From Brevundimonas sp. (lineage in GTDB: Bacteria > Pseudomonadota > Alphaproteobacteria > Caulobacterales > Caulobacteraceae), in NCBI RefSeq assembly GCF_018608325.1, contig NZ_JABAZW010000159.1:7729-66798 (forward strand): a stretch of 59,070 nt of DNA. Direction: 5' to 3'. The position numbers were made by a program, and so were the translations under genes. The notes under the pieces are model-generated. The model had not been told where the DNA came from. It searched no databases and saw nothing but the letters and a program-made list of their open reading frames with translations. Below, one piece after another: positions 1 through 9,084 of this stretch (positions are counted from its first letter, which is position 1; each line of letters begins with the position of its first letter).

Positions 1-490
1 CCGCATTGACGAAGCGGGCCTCGGAGTCGTCGAAGAAGGCTTTCGCCAGTTCGACATATTCGTCGATCACCACTTCACGCGGCGTCTCGGGGTGCTTGAT
101 CAACTCCCAGGCGCCGGAGCGCAGCAGGGCGCGCAGGGTCGCGTCGATCCGCTCCAGACGCCAGTTGGACGCCAGACGGGCCTTGATGGCAGTGTCGATG
201 TCGCGTTGGCTCTCGATCACGCCGCGAACGATGTCGCCGAAATAGGCTTCATCAGCCTCGGCCAGGGCTTCGCCCTCAATGTCGGCGTCGAAACGGAAGT
301 TGGAGAATTCGGAGATCACCGTCTCCACGCCTTCGCCCGCCAGTTCCATCTGATAGAGGGCTTGCACGGCGGCAAGGCGCGACACGGTGCGGGCGCGGCG
401 CTGCTTGGAGCTCAGGTTTGGCTCGGCCCGCTGCTTTTCGGCCTCGGCGAGTTGCTCAAGGACGGCTTTTACGCTGTTCGGTTCAGTCAT
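1..490 (-). CDS. nusB: Transcription antitermination factor NusB (3' end outside window)
   Basis: The product is an all-helical NusB-family protein, which binds boxA RNA together with NusE (S10) and supports antitermination on rRNA operons. About 163 residues are visible, running from ATG at 490 to the window edge, and only the last few residues appear to be missing. Family signals are the N-terminal [19 protein letters not shown] segment and the C-terminal [20 protein letters not shown] segment. The start is fixed by an ATGA overlap with the ribH stop codon, so translation of the two is probably coupled. NusB as the last gene of a rib operon is the usual alphaproteobacterial arrangement. The N terminus, up to the RRART motif, is about 28 residues long, slightly longer than in E. 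coli NusB. Confidence 0.93.
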   Translation of the reverse strand, partial: MTEPNSVKAVLEQLAEAEKQRAEPNLSSKQRRARTVSRLAAVQALYQMELAGEGVETVISEFSNFRFDADIEGEALAEADEAYFGDIVRGVIESQRDIDTAIKARLASNWRLERIDATLRALLRSGAWELIKHPETPREVVIDEYVELAKAFFDDSEARFVNA

Positions 491-948
491 GCGCCGACGC
501 CTACGCGCAACCGCTTCTTCAATGCAATGAGGTCGAGGCAAGCTTTTGCTGCGCCGCCGCCCTTATCCCCTTCTGAAAGCCGGGCGCGATACCAGGCTTG
601 GTCTTCATCCTCGGTCGTCAGGATGCCGTTGCCGATGGCCACGCCCTTGACGCCCAGCGCCATGATGCCCGCCGCCGACTGATCCGACACGATCTCGAAA
701 TGATAGGTCTCGCCGCGGATCACCGTGCCCAGGGCGACATAGCCGTCATAGCGTGGCGCGGTCGGGAAACGACCGGCTTCTTCGGCCATGGCGATGGCGG
801 GCGGCACTTCCAGCGCGCCCGGCACGGTGATGACGTCGAAATCGACGCCGCGCGCCTTCAGGGTTTCCTTGGCGCCTTCCAGAAGGGCGTCGGCCAGGTC
901 GTCGTAGAAACGTGCCTCAACGATCAGAATACGGGGTGCGTCGGTCAC
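487..948 (-). CDS. ribH: 6,7-dimethyl-8-ribityllumazine synthase (RibH)
   Basis: This enzyme condenses 5-amino-6-ribitylamino-uracil with dihydroxybutanone phosphate to give lumazine, the penultimate step of riboflavin synthesis. The 153-residue length is normal. Family motifs visible are [21 protein letters not shown] near the N terminus, the [11 protein letters not shown] turn, and [21 protein letters not shown], which contains the catalytic histidine. The start codon is GTG and overlaps the ribBA stop as GTGA. The stop overlaps nusB as ATGA. Both overlaps point to translational coupling in one operon. Confidence 0.96.
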   Translation of the reverse strand: MTDAPRILIVEARFYDDLADALLEGAKETLKARGVDFDVITVPGALEVPPAIAMAEEAGRFPTAPRYDGYVALGTVIRGETYHFEIVSDQSAAGIMALGVKGVAIGNGILTTEDEDQAWYRARLSEGDKGGGAAKACLDLIALKKRLRVGVGA

Positions 949-2078
949 GACTTGTCTTCTCCATTCATGTCGCGCCAGCCGACGATGCGCAGGCCGTAGC
1001 CCTCCAGCGCCGTCGGTTCAGGTCGCGTCGAACTCATAACGATCATATCGCGCACGCCCAGATCCAGCAGGATCTGTGCCCCCACGCCATAGGCGCGCAG
1101 CGAACGATCCACCGCCGTCGGCTTGTCCACCCCTGCCAGCCGCTCTGCCAGCGAGTTCAGCGAGGGGTCGCGCAGGAAGACGACCACGCCCGGGCCGTCA
1201 TGTTCGGTGATCTGTTTCAGGGCGTTGGGCACATAGTCCTGACGCGCCTCGACATGGCCCAGCAGGTCGCAGGCGAAGTCCACCTGGTGCATCCGCACCA
1301 GCGTCGGCTTGCTTGGATCAATCTTGCCGTGGACCAGGGCGACGTGTTCAGCGCCCTCGATGGTGTTCTTGTACAGCATCAGCCGGAACGGGCCGCCGTG
1401 GACGCTTTCGAACGGCGTATCCATGACCCGCTCGACGAACCGCTCGGTGCGGCGGCGATAGGCGATCAGGTCGGCGATGGTGCCGATCTTCAGGCCGTGC
1501 AACTGGGCAAAGGAGATCAGGTCCGGCATCCGGGCCATTTCGCCGTCGTCCTTGATGATCTCGCAGATCACGCCCGCCGGGGTCAGGCCCGCCATGCGGC
1601 TGATGTCGACGGCGGCCTCAGTGTGGCCTGCACGGACCAGAACTCCGCCATCGCGCGCGACCAGCGGGAAGATGTGGCCCGGCGACACGATGTCATCCAT
1701 GCCCTTCGACGCATCCGTGGCGACCTGGATGGTGCGGGCGCGGTCGGCGGCGGAGATGCCGGTCGTCACGCCTTCCTTGGCCTCGATCGAGACGGTGAAG
1801 GCGGTCTTCATGCTCTCGCGGTTGTCGGCGGCCATCGGCGGCAGCCGCAGCTGGCTGGCCCGGTCTGCCGTCATGGCCAGACAGACCAGCCCACGGGCCT
1901 GACGGATCATGAAGTTGATCTGGTCCGGCGTGGCAAACTGGGCGGGGATGATGATGTCCCCCTCGTTCTCGCGGTCCTCGGCGTCCACCAGGATGTAGGG
2001 ACGGCCGTTGCGGGCGTCCTCCAGAATGTCCTCGATGGGGCTGATCGGGCTGTCGTTCATGTTCGCGGCCAATTGCAT
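945..2078 (-). CDS. ribBA: Dihydroxybutanone-phosphate synthase fused to a degenerate GTP cyclohydrolase II domain (RibBX type)
   Basis: The N-terminal half (about residues 10-205) is an intact 3,4-dihydroxy-2-butanone-4-phosphate synthase: the [10 protein letters not shown] metal and substrate motif and the [15 protein letters not shown] motif are present. It converts ribulose 5-phosphate to the four-carbon unit of riboflavin. The C-terminal half aligns with GTP cyclohydrolase II but has lost the zinc site. Where active enzymes have HSECLTGD and RCDCG, this protein has [12 protein letters not shown] and EARQD (about residues 263-282). That matches the RibBX variant known in Proteobacteria, so the second domain is probably not a cyclohydrolase. 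I placed the start at ATG 2078 because it forms TAATG with the ribE stop and has AGGAGA 7 bases upstream; an in-frame ATG at 2096 is possible but lies inside ribE. Confidence 0.93.
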   Translation of the reverse strand: MQLAANMNDSPISPIEDILEDARNGRPYILVDAEDRENEGDIIIPAQFATPDQINFMIRQARGLVCLAMTADRASQLRLPPMAADNRESMKTAFTVSIEAKEGVTTGISAADRARTIQVATDASKGMDDIVSPGHIFPLVARDGGVLVRAGHTEAAVDISRMAGLTPAGVICEIIKDDGEMARMPDLISFAQLHGLKIGTIADLIAYRRRTERFVERVMDTPFESVHGGPFRLMLYKNTIEGAEHVALVHGKIDPSKPTLVRMHQVDFACDLLGHVEARQDYVPNALKQITEHDGPGVVVFLRDPSLNSLAERLAGVDKPTAVDRSLRAYGVGAQILLDLGVRDMIVMSSTRPEPTALEGYGLRIVGWRDMNGEDKS

Positions 2079-2668
2079 TACGCCGTCTCCTGCCACCGCG
2101 CGAGGTATCGCGCCAGCATGTCGATTTCGAGATTGACCGGATCACCGGCCTTCAACCGCCCCAGCGTCGTCGCATCCCACGTATGCGGAATGATGTTCAG
2201 AGACAAAATCTGACCCGCCACACTGTTCACCGTCAGGGACACGCCGTCGACCGTGATCGAGCCCTTGGCTGCGATGTAGCGGTGCAATGGCGCAGGCGCC
2301 TCGACCTCGATCCGGTGCGAACCGCCCTCGGGCGTGATCGAGACGATCCGGCCCAGACCATCGACATGGCCCGAGACGACATGGCCGCCCATCTCGTCGC
2401 CCAGTTTGGCCGCGCGCTCCAGATTGACGCCGTCGCCCGCCTTCCAGTCGCCCAGCGTCGTCTTGGACAGGGTTTCGCCTGACACCTCGACCGCGAACCA
2501 GCCGGGGCCTTTTTCGACAACCGTCAGGCAGCAGCCCGCATGGCTGACCGACGCGCCCAGGTCGATGCCGTCCGTGTCCCAGACGGTTTCGATCTCATAG
2601 CGGCGGTCGCGATGGGTTTCGCGAACCTCGCGAACCCGCCCGATGTCGGTGACGATTCCAGTGAACAT
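2078..2668 (-). CDS. ribE: Riboflavin synthase, alpha subunit
   Basis: This enzyme dismutates two molecules of 6,7-dimethyl-8-ribityllumazine to riboflavin and the pyrimidinedione. It is 196 residues long, which is normal, and begins with the highly conserved MFTGIVTDIG, which decides the start at 2668 over longer upstream reading. Two lumazine-binding repeats are visible; the first has SVSHAGCCLTVVE followed by EVSGETLSKTTLGDW and the GHVVSGHVDGLG segment, and the second has GSITVDGVSLTVN and NIIPHTWDATTLG. It sits 4 bases after ribD and shares a base with the ribBA start (TAATG), so it is an internal gene of the rib operon. Confidence 0.96.
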   Translation of the reverse strand: MFTGIVTDIGRVREVRETHRDRRYEIETVWDTDGIDLGASVSHAGCCLTVVEKGPGWFAVEVSGETLSKTTLGDWKAGDGVNLERAAKLGDEMGGHVVSGHVDGLGRIVSITPEGGSHRIEVEAPAPLHRYIAAKGSITVDGVSLTVNSVAGQILSLNIIPHTWDATTLGRLKAGDPVNLEIDMLARYLARWQETA

Positions 2669-2672
2669 GAAC

Positions 2673-3299
2673 TCAGAGCCTTTCGTACCGCTCCCACAGG
2701 TCGTCGCCGACGACCTGGACGGACAGACGCCGGAACTTGGGGGCGTCGGCCAGCTTTGCAAGCGCCAGACCGGCGACACAGGCCCGCCCCTCCCCGCCCA
2801 GCAGGATCGGCGCGCGGAACCATTCCAGCCTGTCGACCGCGCCCGCCTTCAGAAATGACGCCGCCACCTGACCGCCGCCCTCAATCAGCACAGACGTCAC
2901 TCCTGCCGCTGACAGGGCCGACAACACGGCGGAAATGGCGGGCCGACCGTCTTCAGCCGCCACCTGTTGCACTCTGGCGGCGCCGATTACGCGGGGTTCG
3001 TTCGAGGTGAGGATCAGGGTGTTTTCACCTGCCAACCGGGCGGTCCGCGGCGTCCGCAGGCGGCTGTCCAGCACAACGCGCAACGGTTGATCGACGCTGC
3101 GTCCCGGCAAACGTGCGGTCAGCTCGGGATCGTCCTTCAGGACCGTTTCGACACCGACCAGAATGGCGTCGTGCGAAGCGCGCAGCCGGTGGCCTTCCAG
3201 ACGCGCTTCTTCACCCGTGATCCACTGGCTTTCGCCAGACGCCGTCGCGATGCGCCCGTCCAGAGACGTCGCCAGCTTCAGGGTGATCCGGGGCCGCAT
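2673..3299 (-). CDS. ribD: RibD-type reductase, reductase domain only
   Basis: The 208 residues match only the C-terminal dihydrofolate-reductase-like half of RibD, 5-amino-6-(5-phosphoribosylamino)uracil reductase. Visible motifs are RPRITLKLATSLDGRIAT, the SQWITG segment, HDAILVGVETVLKDDPELTARLP, LRVVLDSRLRTP and VLIEGGGQVAASFL. A normal bifunctional RibD is about 360 residues, with an N-terminal zinc deaminase carrying HAE and PCxxxGxTPPC motifs; none of that is present. It is not an assembly or frameshift loss inside the gene, because the ATG at 3299 overlaps the nrdR stop as TGATG, leaving no room for the deaminase. The deaminase must be supplied from elsewhere in the genome. Confidence 0.88.
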   Translation of the reverse strand: MRPRITLKLATSLDGRIATASGESQWITGEEARLEGHRLRASHDAILVGVETVLKDDPELTARLPGRSVDQPLRVVLDSRLRTPRTARLAGENTLILTSNEPRVIGAARVQQVAAEDGRPAISAVLSALSAAGVTSVLIEGGGQVAASFLKAGAVDRLEWFRAPILLGGEGRACVAGLALAKLADAPKFRRLSVQVVGDDLWERYERL

Positions 3300-3769
3300 C
3301 AGGCCTTGCCGGTCGGTTCGTCAAAACCCTCGTCGCCCAGGAATTTGGCGAAATCGCCGGTGTGGCGGAAGTCCTTGTACACCGAGGCGTAGCGGACATA
3401 GGCGACCTCATCGACGCCCTTAAGCGCCTTCATGATGAAGTCACCGACAGTGCTGGACGGGATTTCCGTCTCGCCCAGACTTTCCAGCTGACGCACGATC
3501 CGGTTGACCAGTTGCTCGACCTGATCCGCCTGCACTGGACGCTTGCGCAGGGCCACGCCCAACGACCGTTCCAGCTTGTCGCGCTCGAACGGCGTACGCC
3601 GTCCGTTGCGCTTCAGGATGACCAATTCGCGCAGTTGCACCCGCTCGAAGGTGGTGAAGCGCCCGTTGCAGGCCGGACAGGACCGGCGGCGTCGGATGGC
3701 CGAGCCGTCGTCCGACGGCCGGCTGTCCTTAACCTGAGTGTCCTGATGACCGCAGAAGGGGCACTTCAT
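3299..3769 (-). CDS. nrdR: Transcriptional repressor NrdR
   Basis: NrdR senses ATP/dATP and represses ribonucleotide reductase genes. The 156-residue length is normal. The zinc ribbon is visible at the N terminus with CPFCG (C3, C6) and [13 protein letters not shown] (C31, C34), followed by an ATP-cone of roughly residues 48-138 starting [19 protein letters not shown]. The gene lies 8 bases after glyA and overlaps ribD by one base. The position between glyA and the rib genes is conserved in alphaproteobacteria. Confidence 0.96.
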   Translation of the reverse strand: MKCPFCGHQDTQVKDSRPSDDGSAIRRRRSCPACNGRFTTFERVQLRELVILKRNGRRTPFERDKLERSLGVALRKRPVQADQVEQLVNRIVRQLESLGETEIPSSTVGDFIMKALKGVDEVAYVRYASVYKDFRHTGDFAKFLGDEGFDEPTGKA

Positions 3770-3777
3770 CCGTCATC

Positions 3778-5061
3778 TCATCCGTAGATGGGGAAGCGGT
3801 TGGTCAGTTCGCGCACCTGGGCCGCGACGCCCGCGACCACAGCCGGATCGGCTTCGTCGCCGCCGTTCATCGACGAGACGACGTCGGCGATCCAGTGACC
3901 GATCTGCTTGAACTCTTCCTCGCCGAAGCCGCGCGTCGTGCCCGCCGGGGTGCCCAGACGGACGCCCGAGGTGACGGTGAAGGGCGCGGTGTCGAACGGC
4001 ACGCCGTTCTTGTTGCAGGTCATCAGCGCCTTTTCGAGTTCATGCTCGGTCGCCTTTCCGGTCACACCCTTGGGACGCAGATCGACCAGGGCCAGATGGC
4101 TGTCGGTGCCGCCCGAAACGATGGCCAGACCGCGCTCGATCAGTACGCCGGACAGGGCCTGGGCGTTCTTGACGACCTGTTGGGCGTACAGCTTGAACTC
4201 GGGCTTCAATGCCTCGCCGAAGGCCACGGCCTTGCCGGCGATGACGTGTTCCAGCGGGCCGCCCTGCAGGCCGGGGAAGACTGCAGAGTTGATCTTCTTG
4301 CCCAGATCCACGTCGTTCGACAGGATCATGCCGCCGCGCGGGCCGCGCAGGGTCTTGTGCGTCGTGGTGGTGACGACATGGGCGTGCGGCAGCGGGTCGG
4401 GATAGGCGCCGCCCGCAATCAGACCGGCATAGTGGGCCATGTCGACCATCAGATAGGCGCCGACGCTGTCAGCGATCTCGCGGAAGCGCTTGAAGTCGAT
4501 GTGGCGCGAATAGGCGCTGGCGCCCGCCAAGATCAGCTTGGGCTTCTCACGCTCGGCCATTTCGGCGACGTGATCGTAATCGATCAGATGGGTGTCTTCG
4601 CGCACCTTGTAGGTCACCGGGCGGAACCACTTGCCCGACTGGTTGGCAGGCGAACCGTGCGTCAGGTGACCGCCGCAGGCCAGATCCATGCCCAGGAAGG
4701 TGTCGCCGGGCTGCAGCAGGGTGAAGAACACCGCCTGGTTGGCCTGCGCGCCCGAGTGCGGCTGGACGTTGGCGAAGGCCGCGCCGAACAGTTTCTTGGC
4801 CCGTTCACGCGCCAGATCCTCGGTGATGTCCACGAACTCACAACCGCCGTAGTAGCGACGACCGGGATAGCCCTCGGCGTATTTGTTCGTCAGGACAGAG
4901 CCCTGCGCGTCCAGAACCGCCTGCGAGACGATGTTTTCGGAAGCGATCAGCTCGATCTGCTCACGCTGGCGACCCAGTTCGCCCTGAATGCCCTTGAAGA
5001 CGTCCGGATCGGCGTCGGCGAGCGTCTTGGTGAAATAGGCGTCGTGGGTGAAGGCAGTCAC
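3778..5061 (-). CDS. glyA: Serine hydroxymethyltransferase
   Basis: This PLP enzyme interconverts serine and glycine while forming 5,10-methylene-tetrahydrofolate. The 427 residues are full length. The PLP lysine lies in [14 protein letters not shown] (K236). Other signatures are [29 protein letters not shown] and the folate-site segment near MVDMAHYAG. The predicted start is GTG at 5061. It is the first gene of the glyA-nrdR-rib-nusB run, with only 33 bases separating it from the upstream exported protein. Confidence 0.97.
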   Translation of the reverse strand: MTAFTHDAYFTKTLADADPDVFKGIQGELGRQREQIELIASENIVSQAVLDAQGSVLTNKYAEGYPGRRYYGGCEFVDITEDLARERAKKLFGAAFANVQPHSGAQANQAVFFTLLQPGDTFLGMDLACGGHLTHGSPANQSGKWFRPVTYKVREDTHLIDYDHVAEMAEREKPKLILAGASAYSRHIDFKRFREIADSVGAYLMVDMAHYAGLIAGGAYPDPLPHAHVVTTTTHKTLRGPRGGMILSNDVDLGKKINSAVFPGLQGGPLEHVIAGKAVAFGEALKPEFKLYAQQVVKNAQALSGVLIERGLAIVSGGTDSHLALVDLRPKGVTGKATEHELEKALMTCNKNGVPFDTAPFTVTSGVRLGTPAGTTRGFGEEEFKQIGHWIADVVSSMNGGDEADPAVVAGVAAQVRELTNRFPIYG

Positions 5062-5094
5062 GCTGGGATCCCCGCAAATCAGAAGGTCGCCTAT

Positions 5095-5520
5095 CTAGTC
5101 CGCACCGCGCGCGACCACAACATCTTGTGCTGAAGCTGACGAGACCCGTTCGATTTGCGCTCTGGGCTGGGGCTCGCTTGGAACCCGCACCTCGATTGCG
5201 CAGACACGACAGCTTCTCTTGTCGATCAGTACGCTTGGCCCTTCAAATAAGCCGACTTGGCCCTTAGGCAGAAACTGCTGCACTCGGACGGACGAACCCA
5301 CATCGATGAGTTCAAAACCAAGATCAGGACTGAACCGTCGATAGGCATGCTGAGTGATGGCGGTCTTGGCCGTGACGACATAGTCGCACCGTTGCACCCT
5401 GGGACCGGTGCAGCCGGGGGATGAGTGGTCTGCCGCCACAAGCAGCGTCAGCCCGGCAAGCACAGCGAAGAACGCGAAGGTCCCAAGCCCCAGAGCCGTG
5501 GGATGCCTCAAGTCCAACAT
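5095..5520 (-). CDS. Small exported or membrane-anchored protein of unknown function
   Basis: I do not recognise this family. The chosen start is ATG 5520, which has GGGAGAG about 6 bases upstream and begins with MLDLRHPTALGLGT. A hydrophobic segment follows (about residues 8-29, ending LTLLVAAD), fitting an uncleaved anchor or a signal peptide. The remaining roughly 110 residues are a soluble domain with four cysteines (CTGP, RCDY, SCRVCAI). The segment VVTAKTAITQHAYRRF followed by a strand-rich region and LIDKRSCRVCAIEV is loosely reminiscent of small NTF2-like or cystatin-like domains, but this is only an impression. It lies upstream of glyA on the same strand and is read away from the outer-membrane protein gene at 5661. 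Confidence 0.6.
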   Translation of the reverse strand: MLDLRHPTALGLGTFAFFAVLAGLTLLVAADHSSPGCTGPRVQRCDYVVTAKTAITQHAYRRFSPDLGFELIDVGSSVRVQQFLPKGQVGLFEGPSVLIDKRSCRVCAIEVRVPSEPQPRAQIERVSSASAQDVVVARGAD

Positions 5521-5660
5521 CAATACTCTCCCGCCAACACAAGGGAACCATGCCAGCCCGCCGCACACAAGCAAGGCGAGTTAATCACGCATATCCATGA
5601 TTGCTTAAGCTTGGCTGTCTTAGCTGGCAGGAGTTGTCGGTCGTTGTGAGTTGAAACTAC

Positions 5661-6458
5661 ATGGATTTCTCTCGTTTCGCCTCGTTTTCATTCAGCCTGC
5701 TGACGATCACGGCTGCTGCTGGAACCGCTGCTGCTCAATCCGAAATCAACAACGACAGATGGCGTGTCACCGTCAGTCCCTATGTCTGGGCCACTTCGCT
5801 GGACGGACACGTCACTCTGGCCGGACGCAGGGCTCCGGTGGATGTTCCCTTCTCTGACGCCTTCGAGCATCTGGAAGCCGCCGTTATGGGCGACGTGGAG
5901 GTCCGCAAGGGCCGCTGGGGCGGCTTTGTCGACTATCAGTACGCCCGGACCAATGAGGCTGTGTCCCTGCTGGGCGTGCCTGTCGAACTGGGAACGCGTG
6001 CGACGTCGGTGTCGGGCGGTCTTGCGTATCGGCTGGTCGATGACCCGCTGGGCGGTCGAACGGTCTTCGGCGACCAGCGCAGCTTCCGTGTCGAACCGAT
6101 CGTCGGCGCCCGCTGGAGCAAGCTGAGGGCTGACCTGAGCACGCCGTTGGGCGCAACCAGCAAGGGGGCGGACTGGACCGATCTGTTGCTGGGCCTGCGG
6201 GTCGAGGCGGACGCCACAGACCGGTGGACCCTGCGCGGACAGGTCGACGTCGGCGGCCTGGGCGACAGCGGCCGCAACAGCCGCTCATGGCAGGCGCTGG
6301 CCGTCTATCGCACGCCGCTGGCGGGCGGCGCGGTGTCCGTCAATCTGGGCTACCGCCTGCTGGAGCAGACCTATCAGCAGGATGATTTCACTGGCCAGAG
6401 TTTCGACTGGAACGTGTCGCGCCATGGCCCGGTCATCGGCCTGTCGCTGACTTACTGA
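5661..6458 (+). CDS. Outer-membrane beta-barrel protein
   Basis: The 265-residue product has a signal peptide (residues 1-26, cleavage after AAAQ or nearby), then alternating amphipathic strands typical of a small barrel: RWRVTVSPYVWATSL, WGGFVDYQYART, RATSVSGGLAYRLV, FRVEPIVGARWSKL, WTDLLLGLRVEADA, WTLRGQVDVGGLG, AVSVNLGYRLLEQ, and a closing HGPVIGLSLTY that ends in an aromatic residue. The SPYVWATSLDG opening resembles barrels found widely in Proteobacteria with no assigned function. It sits 22 bases before the Ntn hydrolase gene, so the two are likely co-transcribed and both act in the envelope. No strong ribosome-binding site is seen right before the ATG. Confidence 0.8.
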   Translation: MDFSRFASFSFSLLTITAAAGTAAAQSEINNDRWRVTVSPYVWATSLDGHVTLAGRRAPVDVPFSDAFEHLEAAVMGDVEVRKGRWGGFVDYQYARTNEAVSLLGVPVELGTRATSVSGGLAYRLVDDPLGGRTVFGDQRSFRVEPIVGARWSKLRADLSTPLGATSKGADWTDLLLGLRVEADATDRWTLRGQVDVGGLGDSGRNSRSWQALAVYRTPLAGGAVSVNLGYRLLEQTYQQDDFTGQSFDWNVSRHGPVIGLSLTY

Positions 6459-6480
6459 ATCCCCCACCCAAGGAGACGAC

Positions 6481-7536
6481 ATGCGTAATGGAGTGAAGAG
6501 GGGCGTCGCCGCCCTGACTGCGGCCTTCATGCTGGCTGTTCCAGCGGCGGAGGCCTGCACCCGGCTTGTCTATCATGGCTATGACGGCGCGGTGATCACG
6601 GCGCGGTCGATGGACTGGAAGGACGAAATCCTCACCAACCTCTGGATTTTCCCGCGCGGGATGGCGCGTGACGGCGCGGGCGGTCCCAACTCGGTGAAAT
6701 GGACGTCGAAATACGGCAGCGTCATTTCCAGCGGCTATGACGTCTCGACCGTGGATGGGGTCAATGAGGTGGGATTGGTCGCCAATGTCCTGTGGCTGGT
6801 CGAGTCGAAATACCCGGACCATGACCCGAACAAGCCCGCCCTCAGCATAGCCGCCTGGGCCCAGTACGTGCTGGACAACTACGCCACTGTCACAGAAGCG
6901 GTCGATGCATTGAAGGACGAGCCCTTTGTCCTGATCACCGACAATGTGCCGGGCCAGCAGCGGTTGACGACCCTGCACCTGTCTTTGTCGGACGCCAGCG
7001 GCGACAGCGCCATCTTCGAATACATCGACGGCAAGCTGGTCGTGCATCACAGCCGCGATTATCAGGTGATGACCAACTCACCGACCTTCGATCAGCAATT
7101 GGCCCTGAACAGCTATTGGCAGGAGATCGGCGGCACGGTCTTCCTGCCGGGCACGAACCGGGCGGCAGACCGCTTCGCCCGCGCCTCATTCTACGTCAAT
7201 GCGGTGCCCAAGTTCGAAGACCCGAACCTGGCGCTGGCCAGCGTGTTCAGCGTGATCCGCAACGCATCAGTGCCGTTCGGCATCTCGACCCCGGACCAGC
7301 CGAACATCTCCTCAACCCGTTGGCGCACGGTCGTGGATCACAAGCGCAAACTGTATTTCTTCGAATCCGCCCTTACGCCGAACACCTTCTGGGTGGACCT
7401 GAAGAAGATCGACTTTTCGCCGCGCGCCCGGGTCAAGCGGCTGGTGCTGGGCGAGAACCAGATCAACACCCACGCGGGCGACGCCACGGCCAAGTTCACC
7501 GACGCCGCGCCCTTCCCCTTCCTGGGACCGCAATAG
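6481..7536 (+). CDS. Exported choloylglycine hydrolase / penicillin V acylase family Ntn hydrolase
   Basis: This is a linear amide C-N hydrolase of the Ntn superfamily. The signal peptide ends at AEA and cleavage would expose Cys26 as the N-terminal nucleophile. R42 and D45 in ITARSMDWKDE then fall at mature positions 17 and 20, the spacing seen in penicillin V acylases. The conserved Asn is in VMTNSPTFD and a later Arg is in the SSTRWRTVVDHK segment. The 351-residue length is typical of the exported Gram-negative branch. Natural substrates in this branch can include acyl-homoserine lactones, but substrate cannot be read from sequence. AAGGAGA lies just before the ATG. The preceding barrel protein gene is probably in the same operon. 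Confidence 0.9.
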   Translation: MRNGVKRGVAALTAAFMLAVPAAEACTRLVYHGYDGAVITARSMDWKDEILTNLWIFPRGMARDGAGGPNSVKWTSKYGSVISSGYDVSTVDGVNEVGLVANVLWLVESKYPDHDPNKPALSIAAWAQYVLDNYATVTEAVDALKDEPFVLITDNVPGQQRLTTLHLSLSDASGDSAIFEYIDGKLVVHHSRDYQVMTNSPTFDQQLALNSYWQEIGGTVFLPGTNRAADRFARASFYVNAVPKFEDPNLALASVFSVIRNASVPFGISTPDQPNISSTRWRTVVDHKRKLYFFESALTPNTFWVDLKKIDFSPRARVKRLVLGENQINTHAGDATAKFTDAAPFPFLGPQ

Positions 7537-7554
7537 CGATCAGGTCTGAGCGGT

Positions 7555-7576
7555 CGCCAGACGTTTCGATCTGGCG
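7555..7576. terminator. Inverted repeat between convergent genes
   Basis: CGCCAGA (7555-7561) and TCTGGCG (7570-7576) form a 7-bp stem with an 8-base loop in the gap between the convergent hydrolase gene and the small gene at 7592. There is no clear U-tract on either strand, so this is a candidate bidirectional terminator or hairpin only. Confidence 0.35.
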
Positions 7577-7591
7577 GCCGACACCTGTGGA

Positions 7592-7789
7592 CTAGGCTTG
7601 GCCTTCCAGCGCCCGCCTCAGCTTGGCGATGGCCACCCGTTCGACGGCTTTCGGCTCGCGCACAGGCCCCATCGCACTGACCTCGCGGCCCGTGGCGACG
7701 TGGATGGCCGAGCATTTCACATAGGCGCCATTGCGGGTGAACTCGACGATCACCTGACCCAGATCAGGGCCCAGGTCGTTGCCCGCCAC
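7592..7789 (-). CDS. Small conserved protein (65 aa) downstream of hemA
   Basis: The 65-residue product starts with GTG at 7789, nine bases after the hemA stop, so it is probably translated from the hemA message. It has no signal peptide or membrane segment. The core VIVEFTRNGAYVKCSAIHVATGREVS followed by a helical RVAIAKLRRALE tail resembles short alphaproteobacterial proteins grouped as DUF6898; I give that name tentatively and from memory. The pattern suggests a beta-hairpin followed by a helix. Function unknown. Confidence 0.7.
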   Translation of the reverse strand: MAGNDLGPDLGQVIVEFTRNGAYVKCSAIHVATGREVSAMGPVREPKAVERVAIAKLRRALEGQA

Positions 7790-7798
7790 TGTTTAGGC

Positions 7799-9025
7799 TC
7801 AGGCCGCGACGGGGCGACGCGCCACGTTGCAGTGGGCGAACAGCTTGTCCATCGCCTGGACCAGATGATCCATCATGGCGTCCGTGTGGTTCGGCGACGG
7901 AGTGAAGCGCAGACGCTCGGTCCCCTTGGGCACGGTCGGATAGTTGATCGGCTGAACATAGACGCCGTATTCGTCCAGCAGCATGTCCGAAATCATCTTG
8001 CAGTGGACGGGATCGCCGACGTGTACCGGCACGATGTGGCTCTCGCTCTCCATCACCGGAATGCCCGCAGCAGCGAAGCGCGCCTTCAAGGTGGCGGCCC
8101 GCTCCTGATGCTGTTCACGCAGTTCGGGGTGAACCTTCAGGTGGCGCACGGAGGCCAGCGCCCCCGCCGTCAAAGCAGGCGGCAGCGAGGTCGTGAAGAT
8201 GAAGCCCGAGGCCCAACTGCGCACCGCATCGATGATGACCGCATCACCGGCGATATAGCCGCCCATGACGCCGACAGCCTTGCCCAGCGTACACTCAATG
8301 ATGTCGATCTGGTCCAGAACGCCGTCACGCTCAGCGACGCCTGCGCCGGTTTCGCCGTACAGGCCGACCGCATGGACTTCGTCCAGGTAAGTCATAGCGC
8401 CGTATTTTTCGGCCAGAGCAATCGTGCCCGCCAGATCGGCGATGTCGCCGTCCATCGAATAGACGCTCTCGAAGGCGATCAGCTTGGGCGCATCCGCAGG
8501 CGCTGCAGCCAGCAGGCTTTCCAGATGCTCCAGATCATTGTGCCGGAACACATGGCGCGGTCCGCCGCCGTGGCGGATGCCCTCGATCATCGAGGCATGG
8601 TTCAGCGCATCGGAGAAGATGATCAGGCCGGGCAGAATCTTCTGCAGCGTCGACAGCGTCGCCTCGTTGCCGACATAGCCCGAGGTGAACAGCAGGGCCG
8701 CTTCCTTCTGGTGCCAGCTGGCCAGCTCGGCTTCCAGATCAACGGCCGAGCGCGTGGTGCCCGAGATGTTGCGTGTGCCGCCAGCGCCCGCGCCGACAGC
8801 ATCGATCTCTTCGTGCATCGCATCCAGCACAACGGGGTGCTGGCCCATGCCGAGGTAATCGTTGGAACACCAGATCACGACGTCCTGTTCGGACCCGTCC
8901 ACGCGGCGGCGCACGGCCTGCGGGAACTGTCCACGGACACGTTTCAGGTCGGCGAAGACGCGGTAGCGACCCTCGCTGCGGACCTGCTCTACGGAGCTCT
9001 TAAAGGCGGCCTTATAGTCGAACAA
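7799..9025 (-). CDS. hemA: 5-aminolevulinate synthase
   Basis: This PLP enzyme condenses glycine and succinyl-CoA to 5-aminolevulinate, the Shemin route that alphaproteobacteria use to start haem synthesis. The 408 residues are full length. It begins [20 protein letters not shown]. The PLP lysine is K249 in [13 protein letters not shown], and the glycine-rich CoA-binding region [21 protein letters not shown] (about 79-98) is intact. A strong 25-base palindrome lies 60 bases upstream of the start codon and may be an operator. hemB, the next enzyme, lies about 1 kb away on the other strand. Confidence 0.97.
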   Translation of the reverse strand: MFDYKAAFKSSVEQVRSEGRYRVFADLKRVRGQFPQAVRRRVDGSEQDVVIWCSNDYLGMGQHPVVLDAMHEEIDAVGAGAGGTRNISGTTRSAVDLEAELASWHQKEAALLFTSGYVGNEATLSTLQKILPGLIIFSDALNHASMIEGIRHGGGPRHVFRHNDLEHLESLLAAAPADAPKLIAFESVYSMDGDIADLAGTIALAEKYGAMTYLDEVHAVGLYGETGAGVAERDGVLDQIDIIECTLGKAVGVMGGYIAGDAVIIDAVRSWASGFIFTTSLPPALTAGALASVRHLKVHPELREQHQERAATLKARFAAAGIPVMESESHIVPVHVGDPVHCKMISDMLLDEYGVYVQPINYPTVPKGTERLRFTPSPNHTDAMMDHLVQAMDKLFAHCNVARRPVAA

Positions 9026-9084
9026 ACTACGCGTTCTTTCGCTTATGGCGACGTATTGGCGTTATTTGCTCCACCCCCGACGGC

